A stretch of DNA of 64,000 nucleotides from Flavobacteriales bacterium UBA7690 (GTDB lineage Bacteria; Bacteroidota; Bacteroidia; Flavobacteriales_F; PHOS-HE28), in the NCBI GenBank assembly GCA_002482775.1, contig DLGQ01000035.1:31497-95496 (forward strand), given 5' to 3'. Below, piece after piece: positions 41,917-49,049 of the stretch. The notes beneath the pieces are model-generated. The model was not told the DNA's origin and ran no database searches. It saw only the letters and a list, made by a program, of their open reading frames with translations. The first letter of the stretch is position 1. Every line of letters starts with the position of its first letter. The position numbers were made by a program, and so were the translations under genes.

Positions 41917-43348
41917 TGCAGATGTTCTTCGCTTCGGTGAAGAAACGCAAAGCTTCAACGCCCCCTTCGCGGCCCACACCGCTCTGCTTCACACCGCCGA
42001 ACGGGGTACGCAGGTCGCGCACCATCCAGCAATTCACCCAGACTATGCCCGCCTGCAACGCGCGCGCTACGCGATGTGTGCGTTGTACATCGCTGGTCCA
42101 GACCACGCTGGCCAGACCATAAGGTGTGGCATTGGCGAGGGACAAGGCCTCCGCTTCGTTATCGAACGGTTGCAAGGTCACCACCGGCCCGAAGATCTCT
42201 TCCTGGTTCGTGCGGCATTCCGGTCCAAGGCCTTCGATCACCGTGGGGGCGATGTACCATCCATCTTGCAGCGCTCCTTCCAAATGCACACGATGCCCAC
42301 CACAGAGCACGGTGCCGCCTTCACTTTTCGCCACATCGATATAGCCCAGCACTTTTTCCATGTGCTCCTTGCTCACCACGGCGCCGAGGTCGCTGCTTGC
42401 TTCGGCCGGATCACCCACGTGCAACGCCTTCACCTGTTCCACGAAAGCATCGCGGAAACGCGCGTAGATGGAGCGCTCCACGAGAATGCGTGATCCGCAC
42501 AGGCAGATCTGGCCTTGGTTGGTGAAGCTGCTGCGCACGGTGGTCTTCAGCATCTGCTCGAAGTCGCAATCGGCGAACACCAGCACGGGGTTCTTGCCAC
42601 CCAGCTCCAAGCTGAGCTTCTTGAACATCGGTGCCGCCACGCGAGCGATCTCGGCACCCGTGCGCGTTCCTCCGGTGAAGGAGATGGCCGGTATGCGCGG
42701 GTGCGCGGTGATGGCAGCGCCCACTTTTGGTCCAAGGCCGTGTATGATGTTGAGCACGCCCGGAGGAATACCCGCTTTGCTACACAGTGCGCTCAGACGG
42801 TACGCGGTCAGCGGGGTTATCTCGCTCGGCTTCGCCACCACACAATTGCCCGCGGCCAGTGCAGGCGCGATCTTCCATGTGAAGAGGTACAGTGGCAAGT
42901 TCCATGGGCTGATGCAGCCTGCAACACCGAACGGCTGGCGGTCGGTGTAGTTCACGGCCACATCGTCCATCACATGTGCTTCGCTGGGGAAGTGCAGGAT
43001 CGCCGTGGCGAAGAAGCGGAAGTTGGCAATGGCGCGCGGGATGTCCACACGGCGCGCCAGAGAAAGTGGTTTGCCATTGTCGCGCGATTCGTCATGGACG
43101 AAACCCTCCAGATCATCTTCGATCAACTGGGCGAGCCGCAACAGCACGTTGCTTCTTCCTTCGCGCCCCAACGCGTTCCAAGCGGGAAAGGCCCGGTGCG
43201 CCGCTTCCACCGCGGCTTCCACATCCCGTTCATCGGAATCGGGCAAGCGCGCATACACGTTTCCGGTGGCCGGGGCATGTACATCGATCCAGCCGCCACC
43301 GGCAGCCGGGCGCAGGTTACCATCGATCAAGTTGAGCAGGTCTTCCAT
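41906..43348 (-). CDS. Aldehyde dehydrogenase, 2-amino/2-hydroxymuconic semialdehyde type
   Basis: A 480-residue NAD-dependent aldehyde dehydrogenase. The nucleophile is Cys282 (TNQGQICLCGSRILVERSIY), the general base Glu248 (KLSLELGGKNPVLVFADCD) and the oxyanion Asn150 (CISPWNLPLYLFTWKIAPAL). The segments ESRDNGKPLSLARRVDIPRA and VWVNCWMVRDLRTPFGGVKQ are those of the 2-hydroxymuconic/2-aminomuconic semialdehyde dehydrogenase group. In the kynurenine route it would oxidise 2-aminomuconate semialdehyde, the product of the ACMS decarboxylase encoded at 55198. It is monocistronic. A terminator-like hairpin lies in its leader at 43397-43439, which could allow attenuation. Confidence 0.9.
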   Translation of the reverse strand: MEDLLNLIDGNLRPAAGGGWIDVHAPATGNVYARLPDSDERDVEAAVEAAHRAFPAWNALGREGRSNVLLRLAQLIEDDLEGFVHDESRDNGKPLSLARRVDIPRAIANFRFFATAILHFPSEAHVMDDVAVNYTDRQPFGVAGCISPWNLPLYLFTWKIAPALAAGNCVVAKPSEITPLTAYRLSALCSKAGIPPGVLNIIHGLGPKVGAAITAHPRIPAISFTGGTRTGAEIARVAAPMFKKLSLELGGKNPVLVFADCDFEQMLKTTVRSSFTNQGQICLCGSRILVERSIYARFRDAFVEQVKALHVGDPAEASSDLGAVVSKEHMEKVLGYIDVAKSEGGTVLCGGHRVHLEGALQDGWYIAPTVIEGLGPECRTNQEEIFGPVVTLQPFDNEAEALSLANATPYGLASVVWTSDVQRTHRVARALQAGIVWVNCWMVRDLRTPFGGVKQSGVGREGGVEALRFFTEAKNICIKL

Positions 43349-43396
43349 GGGAGCCGAAAGTTAGGCGGCTCCGGATCTGGCGATCCGATCCGCCCC

Positions 43397-43439
43397 ACCA
43401 TAAAAGCCGAAAGGCCCTCACCGTGGTGAAAGCCTTTCG
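43397..43439 (-). terminator. Terminator-like hairpin in the leader of the aldehyde dehydrogenase gene
   Basis: On the minus strand CGAAAGGC pairs with GCCTTTCG around an inner hairpin (TCACC / GGTGA), and a GGCTTTTATGG tract follows. It lies about 50 bases upstream of the dehydrogenase start, between two divergent genes. It could end an upstream minus-strand transcript or act as an attenuator. The T-run is short. Confidence 0.4.
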
Positions 43440-43570
43440 TCCCCTTGTTGCGCTGTCAGGGAACCAAAACCCAGTCCGTTGACAAGCCTCTTCGATATGC
43501 TGACCCCGTAGTGGCGGAGTGTCTTTCCAGTGTGACGATATAAACGTACCGGGACCATGCCGGGCGGTGT

Positions 43571-43608
43571 GTTAAGGCCTTGCGAACGAACGTTAAAGAG
43601 CGTTAAGG
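43571..43608 (+). promoter_or_regulatory. Three GTTAARG direct repeats upstream of the histidine kinase operon
   Basis: GTTAAGG (43571-43577), GTTAAAG (43592-43598) and GTTAAGG (43602-43608) are spaced 21 and 10 bases start to start, so they lie on one face of the helix. Such direct repeats are the usual sites of OmpR-family regulators, and the operon starting 38 bases downstream encodes one. Autoregulation is inferred. Confidence 0.55.
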
Positions 43609-43645
43609 TACCCTTGTTGGCACTGCCCCCCGGTAGTTTCGATGC

Positions 43646-45193
43646 GTGGAAAAGCGCCGCATCAAAGGCTTGATGATCGCCATCAGCGTAGCGTTGATCG
43701 GGCTCATGGGCATCCAGGTGAAATGGATGCGCGATACCATGGACCTGCGCGAGGCCCAGTTCCAACGCAGCGTGGACAATGCGCTCTACACCGTCTCCGA
43801 TCGTTTGGAGCATGTGGAGAAGATGCGCGACCTGAAGCGTCACAAAGTGGGCCGTCGGCTGTTGCGGAAGCTGGATGCGCTGCGGCATGCGAACGACGAG
43901 GAGGGGCTTGTGAACGACGCCGACATGGTGGTGGGGAACGATACGGAGCCCGCACCGCCGGATCCGCCCCTTGATCCGGAGATCCAGGACATGCTGGGTT
44001 CCGATGAGGAGGACGGTGGAACGCCAGCTCCAGCGGTGGATGAGCAGAGCGAGGAGCACGAGGCGTTGATCGCCGATATGGTACGCGAGATCCTGGCCAA
44101 GGAACTCGCGCGCGACATCCGCGAGAGGATCGATACACGGCTATTGGATTCGTTGCTCACGAGTGAGCTGCAGGCCGCTGGTGTCCAACCCGGGTTCTCG
44201 TATGGCATCTTCACGGAGAAAGGCGAGCCAGTGGACATCGGTGTCGGCGGCCTACCAGACCCACCTCCGGCGCTGGAGTCTCGTTACAAGGAGAAACTTT
44301 TCCGGCACGACCTGGCCGGTCCGAAGTTCTACTTGCATGTCGTAGTGCCCGGCCAGCGTGGCGAATTGTGGCGCGGCATGTTGCCCATCCTGCTGATCAG
44401 TGCGGTCTTCATGGCCATCATAGTTGTGGCGTTCTTCTTCACGATCCGCACCATTTACAAACAAAAACGTATCGGCGAGATCCGGAACGACCTGGTGAAC
44501 AACCTCACCCACGAACTGAAGACGCCGATCAGTACCATCGGTTTGGCATGCGAAGCGCTCGCCGATCCCTCCATGCCGAAGACCGATCAACAGGTGCGCA
44601 CGTTCGTGAACATGATCCGCGATGAGAACAAACGCCTGGGGTCGCTGGTGGAGAACGTATTGCAGAGCGCCGTTCTGGAGAGCGGCCACATGGTGTTGAA
44701 ACGCGTTGATCTGGATGTGCATACGTTGATCCAGGAAGTCGTGCGTAGCAGTGGCATCCAAGTCTCTCGTCGCAACGGGCGGATCGATCTGGACCTGAAA
44801 GCGGAGATCCATCATGTGAACGGCGATCGTATCCACCTCACCAACCTGCTGTACAACCTCATCGACAATGCGGTGAAGTACGCCGAACAGGAACCGCGCA
44901 TCCGCATCGGTACGGCGAACAACGATGAAGGTGTCACCATCAGCGTTACGGACAACGGCATCGGCATAGCCCCTTCCGAGCAGCGCAAGATCTTCGATCG
45001 GCTGTACCGCGTGCCCACCGGCAACATCCACAACGCGAAAGGTTTCGGCTTGGGGCTGAGCTATGTGCGCACGGTGGTGGAGCGGCACGGCGGCCGTATA
45101 AAACTGGAAAGCGCACCCGGGCGAGGCAGTACATTCCATATTTTCATTCCCTTCGAACATGTCAGGACACAAACTGCTGCTGGTAGAGGATGA
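43646..45193 (+). CDS. Two-component sensor histidine kinase
   Basis: A 515-residue membrane sensor kinase. An N-terminal helix (LMIAISVALIGLMGIQVKWM) and a second one (about residues 245-267) enclose a periplasmic region with an acidic, Pro-rich segment (APPDPPLDPEIQDM ... EEDGG). The HisKA domain has His289 in VNNLTHELKTPISTIGLAC, and HATPase_c shows the N-box NLLYNLIDNAVKYAEQEP and G-boxes TDNGIGIAPSEQ and FGLGLSYVRTVVERHGG. The start is GTG 43646; the basic EKRRIK before the first helix supports it. The response-regulator gene begins 35 bases before this gene ends. Three direct repeats at 43571-43608 are likely control sites. The signal is unknown. Confidence 0.93.
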   Translation: MEKRRIKGLMIAISVALIGLMGIQVKWMRDTMDLREAQFQRSVDNALYTVSDRLEHVEKMRDLKRHKVGRRLLRKLDALRHANDEEGLVNDADMVVGNDTEPAPPDPPLDPEIQDMLGSDEEDGGTPAPAVDEQSEEHEALIADMVREILAKELARDIRERIDTRLLDSLLTSELQAAGVQPGFSYGIFTEKGEPVDIGVGGLPDPPPALESRYKEKLFRHDLAGPKFYLHVVVPGQRGELWRGMLPILLISAVFMAIIVVAFFFTIRTIYKQKRIGEIRNDLVNNLTHELKTPISTIGLACEALADPSMPKTDQQVRTFVNMIRDENKRLGSLVENVLQSAVLESGHMVLKRVDLDVHTLIQEVVRSSGIQVSRRNGRIDLDLKAEIHHVNGDRIHLTNLLYNLIDNAVKYAEQEPRIRIGTANNDEGVTISVTDNGIGIAPSEQRKIFDRLYRVPTGNIHNAKGFGLGLSYVRTVVERHGGRIKLESAPGRGSTFHIFIPFEHVRTQTAAGRG

Positions 45194-45878
45194 CCCCAAT
45201 TTGGGCAACCTGCTCGTGGAGTATCTCCGGGCCAAAGGCTACCAGGCCGACCTGCGCACCGATGGCCAGCAGGGCAAGGACACCTACGACCAAGGGGGCT
45301 ACGATCTGCTGATCCTGGACGTGATGATGCCCTTGAAAGATGGCTTCACCCTGGCGCGCGAGATCCGGCAGAAGGATGCTTCCACGCCCATCATCTTCCT
45401 CACGGCCAAGAGCATGAAACAGGATACCATCCAAGGCTTGGAGAGCGGGGCGGATGATTACCTCACAAAGCCTTTCAGTATGGAAGAGCTGCTCTTGCGG
45501 GTCTCTGCTGTGCTCCGCCGTTCCAAAGGTGTTGAGCCCAAAGCCCCGGAGCCCGACGAGTACGTGATCGGCGATTCCACGTTCGATCCCCGCAAGCAGA
45601 TCCTGCGTACCCCGGAAGGGGAACGTAAGCTCACCACCAAGGAATCCGAGCTGCTTCGGCTCCTGTGCCTCAACCGCAACGATGTGCTCGAACGCAGCGC
45701 CGCACTCAACGCGGTATGGGGCAACGACAGCTATTTCAACGGTCGCAGCATGGACGTCTACATCGCCAAACTGCGGAAATACCTGCGGGAAGACCCCACC
45801 GTGGAGATCATCAATGTGCACGGAAAGGGGTTCCGGTTGATCGCGGGGGAAGTGGGCAAGGCAGCCTCGGCAGGTTGA
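45159..45878 (+). CDS. OmpR-family response regulator
   Basis: A 239-residue regulator with an N-terminal receiver domain (Glu10-Asp11-Asp12 pocket, phospho-acceptor Asp54 in YDLLILDVMMPLKDGF, Lys104 in YLTKPFSMEEL). A C-terminal winged-helix DNA-binding domain spans about residues 135-230 (RKLTTKESELLRLLCLNRND ... RSMDVYIAKLRKYL ... GKGFRLIAG). Its start lies inside the kinase gene (35-base overlap in another frame), which couples translation of the pair. The GTTAARG repeats upstream of the operon fit the tandem-site binding of this family. Confidence 0.95.
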   Translation: MSGHKLLLVEDDPNLGNLLVEYLRAKGYQADLRTDGQQGKDTYDQGGYDLLILDVMMPLKDGFTLAREIRQKDASTPIIFLTAKSMKQDTIQGLESGADDYLTKPFSMEELLLRVSAVLRRSKGVEPKAPEPDEYVIGDSTFDPRKQILRTPEGERKLTTKESELLRLLCLNRNDVLERSAALNAVWGNDSYFNGRSMDVYIAKLRKYLREDPTVEIINVHGKGFRLIAGEVGKAASAG

Positions 45879-45891
45879 CCAACGGTGCAGG

Positions 45892-45920
45892 TTGGGATGA
45901 ACAACGGCGCAACTATCTTG
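45892..45920 (+). promoter_or_regulatory. Candidate promoter of the T9SS cargo gene at 45946
   Basis: TTG (45892-45894), 19-base spacer, then TATCTTG (45914-45920), a near match to TAnnTTTG with one base missing. The predicted transcript start would leave a leader of about 20 bases before the ATG. Confidence 0.35.
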
Positions 45921-45945
45921 TGCCTCCTAACCAAATGACCTGCCC

Positions 45946-47997
45946 ATGAAGCTCTTTTACGCGTGTAGTGCATTGATCCTTTCTACAGCGGCGCTGGATG
46001 CCTCGGCCCAGATGCTACCGGCTAAGCGAGTGGTAGCCCACGCCCAGAGCGTGAACGCTGTAGCCCGCGGCGGCGGCCCCATCAACGATGTGTGCGCCAA
46101 TGCAGCGGAATATCCCCTCTCCGCAGGGAATGCGGTGGTCATCTCCGGGGACAACACCGGAGCTACCCTTGATGAACCCGCCCTCACCGGGACCGACGGC
46201 ACGGAGTTCCCCGCTGTTTGGGAAGCCATCGTAGTGCCAAGCTGCATGGATCTCACCATATCGTTCTGCGGATCCTTGTATACGGGAACCACCTTCACCG
46301 GGCTCTTCACTGATTGTGACTTCGCCGGTATCGTACGCCCGTTCGGAACCGAGACCACGAGCTGCCCCGATGGCCAATTCACAGTTACCTACCGTCGCGT
46401 ACCTGCCGGCACCTATTTGGTACCCGTGGCCACTGATCCAGAAGGTACCCCGGGAGCTTATACCATCACCGTGCTCGGTACCAACTGCAGCGACCCCAGT
46501 GTGGGGAACGACGAATGCGACGGCGGCATCGACCTCGCAGTTGGTGCTGGTTGCGTGGCCACCACGGTGGATGTCACCGGTGCGACCGGGTCCTTGGCTG
46601 CCGCGACCTGCAACGATTTCACAGGCACCTCGGATGAGGACGTGTGGTTCTCCTTCGAAGCGACCAGCACTTCGGTACGTGTCACCGCCCAAGGAAGTGA
46701 GGCCTACGATGCGGTATTGGAGATCTTCGAGGGCGACTGCAATGGATTGGTCAGCTTGGGCTGCGCAGATGGCAGCTTGGATGGTGGCGAAGAATCCGCG
46801 CAGGTTTCGGAATTGGAGATCGGACTCACCTATTATGTGCGCGTTTACGACTACTACGTCGGGCTTCCCGCTTCCACGGAAGTAAGCCTCTGCGTTGTGG
46901 AAGTCCCTAGCGAGACCAACAACGACGAGTGCCCCGGCACGTTGTTGACGATGGGTGAAGATTGTGTACCCACCTTGGGTACCGTGGCCGGCGCCACCGA
47001 GTCCCTGCCCGGGATCGTATGCAACGAGTTCGAAGGTTCCGCTGATGATGATGTGTGGCACTCCTTCGTAGCCACTGCCGAGAATGTGATCGTTGCTGCA
47101 CAAGGCGGAACGGATTTCGACATGGTGTTGGAACTGCTCGAAGGGCCTTGCGGGAACCCCACCTCCATCGCCTGTGCCGATGCTAGCGTGGACAATGAGG
47201 TGGAACAGATCGTTTTCTCGGGTCTTGAAGTTGGCGTCACCTACTATGTGCGCCTTTACTCCTTTGACGAGGTAGTTGTCACCGACCCCATCTATCAGAT
47301 CTGTGTGGTAGCCGTGGAGGCACCGGCGAACGAGGACTGTGCTAGTGCTCAAGAAGTCGATGTACTGGAGCCCATCGAGTGCCCCGATGGTTCGGTGGTA
47401 GGCAACAACGGATTCGCCGCGACAACCTTGGATGAACCTAGCTGTGATACCTCTACCGAGGGGTTCAAGGATGTGTGGTACTCGTTCAACTCACTGGCCA
47501 ACGCCACGGTCACCGTGGAACTCACCAACATTTCCATGACCGATGTGGGGATGGAAGTTGTTGATGCTTGCGGGGGCGATGCGGTGTTCTGCGCCTTTGG
47601 CGATGATGTGTTGGGTCCTCAGGATATCTCTGTGGACCCAGGCACGGAATACTTCGTGCGTGTCTACAGCAACTTGCAGTACGGCGATGGCGGTGATTTC
47701 GCGTTGTGCGTGAGCGCTGCCCTCAGCACAGTGGTGGCGGAAATGGAGAGCAGCACGGTAAGCGTGTTCCCCAACCCGAACGATGGCCGCTTCCAAGTGG
47801 TGAACAATGGTGAAGCGATGGACGCCATCGTGGAACTGTTCGATGCCACCGGTCGTGTGGTGATGAACGAACGCGTGGTGTTGCCTGCGGGCGGTATCCA
47901 CAGCTTCGACCAAGCAGGCCGCCTGGCCCCTGGCACCTACTCCCTGCGCATGACCAATGGTGATGTGCGTACCGAACAGCGCGTGCTCGTGCGTTGA
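45946..47997 (+). CDS. T9SS type A cargo protein with repeated PPC-like domains
   Basis: A 683-residue secreted protein: a signal peptide (KLFYACSALILSTAALDASA-QM), four consecutive beta-sandwich domains of about 130 residues resembling bacterial pre-peptidase C-terminal (PPC) domains, and a T9SS type A sorting domain (VSVFPNPNDGRFQVVNNGE ... APGTYSLRMTNGDVRTEQRV). The domains share the elements DVWFSFEATSTSVRVTAQGS, YDAVLEIFEGDC and GLTYYVRVYDY, and paired Cys residues are probably disulfide-bonded. No catalytic domain is visible, so an adhesive or structural surface role is likely. A perfect 18-bp terminator follows. Confidence 0.88.
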   Translation: MKLFYACSALILSTAALDASAQMLPAKRVVAHAQSVNAVARGGGPINDVCANAAEYPLSAGNAVVISGDNTGATLDEPALTGTDGTEFPAVWEAIVVPSCMDLTISFCGSLYTGTTFTGLFTDCDFAGIVRPFGTETTSCPDGQFTVTYRRVPAGTYLVPVATDPEGTPGAYTITVLGTNCSDPSVGNDECDGGIDLAVGAGCVATTVDVTGATGSLAAATCNDFTGTSDEDVWFSFEATSTSVRVTAQGSEAYDAVLEIFEGDCNGLVSLGCADGSLDGGEESAQVSELEIGLTYYVRVYDYYVGLPASTEVSLCVVEVPSETNNDECPGTLLTMGEDCVPTLGTVAGATESLPGIVCNEFEGSADDDVWHSFVATAENVIVAAQGGTDFDMVLELLEGPCGNPTSIACADASVDNEVEQIVFSGLEVGVTYYVRLYSFDEVVVTDPIYQICVVAVEAPANEDCASAQEVDVLEPIECPDGSVVGNNGFAATTLDEPSCDTSTEGFKDVWYSFNSLANATVTVELTNISMTDVGMEVVDACGGDAVFCAFGDDVLGPQDISVDPGTEYFVRVYSNLQYGDGGDFALCVSAALSTVVAEMESSTVSVFPNPNDGRFQVVNNGEAMDAIVELFDATGRVVMNERVVLPAGGIHSFDQAGRLAPGTYSLRMTNGDVRTEQRVLVR

Positions 47998-48012
47998 TAC
48001 ACCGATCCTAAG

Positions 48013-48052
48013 AATGCAGAAGGGCGGACCGGTCGGTCCGCCCTTCTGCATT
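48013..48052. terminator. Perfect 18-bp stem terminator between convergent genes
   Basis: AATGCAGAAGGGCGGACC pairs perfectly with GGTCCGCCCTTCTGCATT around a GGTC loop. It lies between the end of the T9SS cargo gene (plus) and the end of the SDR gene (minus) and can work in both directions. Confidence 0.85.
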
Positions 48053-48140
48053 CACATATTTCCGTGTTGTCTCCACAGTACGGCCGGGAGACGGGTGTCA
48101 GGGCTGTTCCAACGCCAAGAGAACACCATTCGTTCCATAC

Positions 48141-48926
48141 CTACAAACACGCCGTGCGCCCTCCATCCACCGGCAAGTTGATGCCGTTGATGTAGGCCCC
48201 GGATGGTCCCGCAAGGAATGCGATGGCCGCTGCGATCTCTTCGGGCTTGGCGAACCGGCGGAGGGGGATCTCGTTCAACATCTCGGTGCGTACAGCATCC
48301 AGGCTGGCACCGGTCTTCTGAGCTTTATTCGAGATGATGGCGGTAAGGCGTTCAGTCTCGGTCGCTCCCGGTAGCACATTGTTCACCGTGATCCCGAAAG
48401 GACCCAGTTCATTGGCCAATGTCTTGCCCCAGTTCGCCACGGCCCCGCGTATGGTGTTGCTCACGCCGAGGTTCGGTAGTGGCTGTTTCACGCTGGTGCT
48501 GATCACGTTGATGATGCGCCCGCTGCGCTGCTGCTTCATACCCGGCACAAGGGCCCGCACCAAGGTCTGGAAGCCCACCAAGTGTTGTGTGAATGCCGCC
48601 AAGAACGCAGCCGGGTCCGCTTCGTGTGCGGGTCCCGGAGCAGGCCCTCCGGTATTGTGTACCACGATATCCACGGTCTCCTTCTCCGCGAAAGCACCAA
48701 TGGAGGAGCGCAGCTTCGCGGTGTCGCCAAGGTCGCAGGTGAGCCATCCATGCTGCTGCCCATTGGGGGCTGGTAGCGCTTTGGCCACAGCGATAAGCTT
48801 GGCTTCGTCACGAGCAACGAGCGTGATGCGGGCGCCATGTTCGGCGAGTGCGATGGCAGCGGCTTTTCCGATGCCTTGTGTACTGCCGCACACGAGGGCG
48901 TGCAGTCCTATCAAGGGGTGGTTCAT
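48141..48926 (-). CDS. SDR-family oxidoreductase with altered active site
   Basis: A 261-residue short-chain dehydrogenase/reductase fold. The cofactor motif GSTQGIG is at residues 14-20, NTGG at 91-94 replaces the usual NNAG, and PVDGG near the end is the usual C-terminal signature. The catalytic Ser143 is present (IINVISTS). At the place of the Tyr-x3-Lys pair, however, the sequence reads Ser156-Asn-Thr-Ile-Arg160, so the classical proton donor Tyr and the Lys are missing. Members with this change form a subgroup of uncertain activity. In some Bacteroidota such an SDR gene accompanies kynurenine-degradation genes, as far as I recall, and the scattered genes of that route lie on both sides here. 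A TACCTTTG promoter box is just upstream. Confidence 0.87.
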   Translation of the reverse strand: MNHPLIGLHALVCGSTQGIGKAAAIALAEHGARITLVARDEAKLIAVAKALPAPNGQQHGWLTCDLGDTAKLRSSIGAFAEKETVDIVVHNTGGPAPGPAHEADPAAFLAAFTQHLVGFQTLVRALVPGMKQQRSGRIINVISTSVKQPLPNLGVSNTIRGAVANWGKTLANELGPFGITVNNVLPGATETERLTAIISNKAQKTGASLDAVRTEMLNEIPLRRFAKPEEIAAAIAFLAGPSGAYINGINLPVDGGRTACL

Positions 48927-48934
48927 GCTGCGGC

Positions 48935-48942
48935 CAAAGGTA
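48935..48942 (-). promoter_or_regulatory. -7 box of the SDR gene
   Basis: On the minus strand TACCTTTG matches TAnnTTTG exactly, 9-16 bases upstream of the start codon. The leader would be only a few bases long, and no -33 TTG is seen at the best distance. Confidence 0.4.
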
Positions 48943-48973
48943 GACCCGCGTGGCTACCCTGCACAGCGCGTCC

Positions 48974-48998
48974 CTATACAAGCAGTATAGTGTACTGC
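48974..48998. repeat. Two overlapping perfect inverted repeats in a divergent promoter region
   Basis: CTATAC-N5-GTATAG (48974-48990) overlaps GCAGTA-N5-TACTGC (48982-48998). Both have 6-bp arms and 5-base spacers, and their centres are 8 bases apart. They lie between the SDR gene (minus) and a T9SS cargo gene (plus), so an operator for one or both genes is plausible. Confidence 0.55.
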
Positions 48999-49049
48999 GA
49001 TGGTTAAGTTCGTCACGTGTGTGCGACATCCCCAATACCTGGCCTTGGC

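Noticed and set aside
43479..43507. TTGACA as a sigma-70-type -35 box
   Set aside because: No -10 element at 16-18 bases, and Bacteroidota primary promoters use TAnnTTTG.
46015..47352. Long minus-strand frame opposite the T9SS cargo gene
   Set aside because: No family pattern, odd composition, and the plus strand encodes a complete secreted protein with signal peptide and sorting domain.
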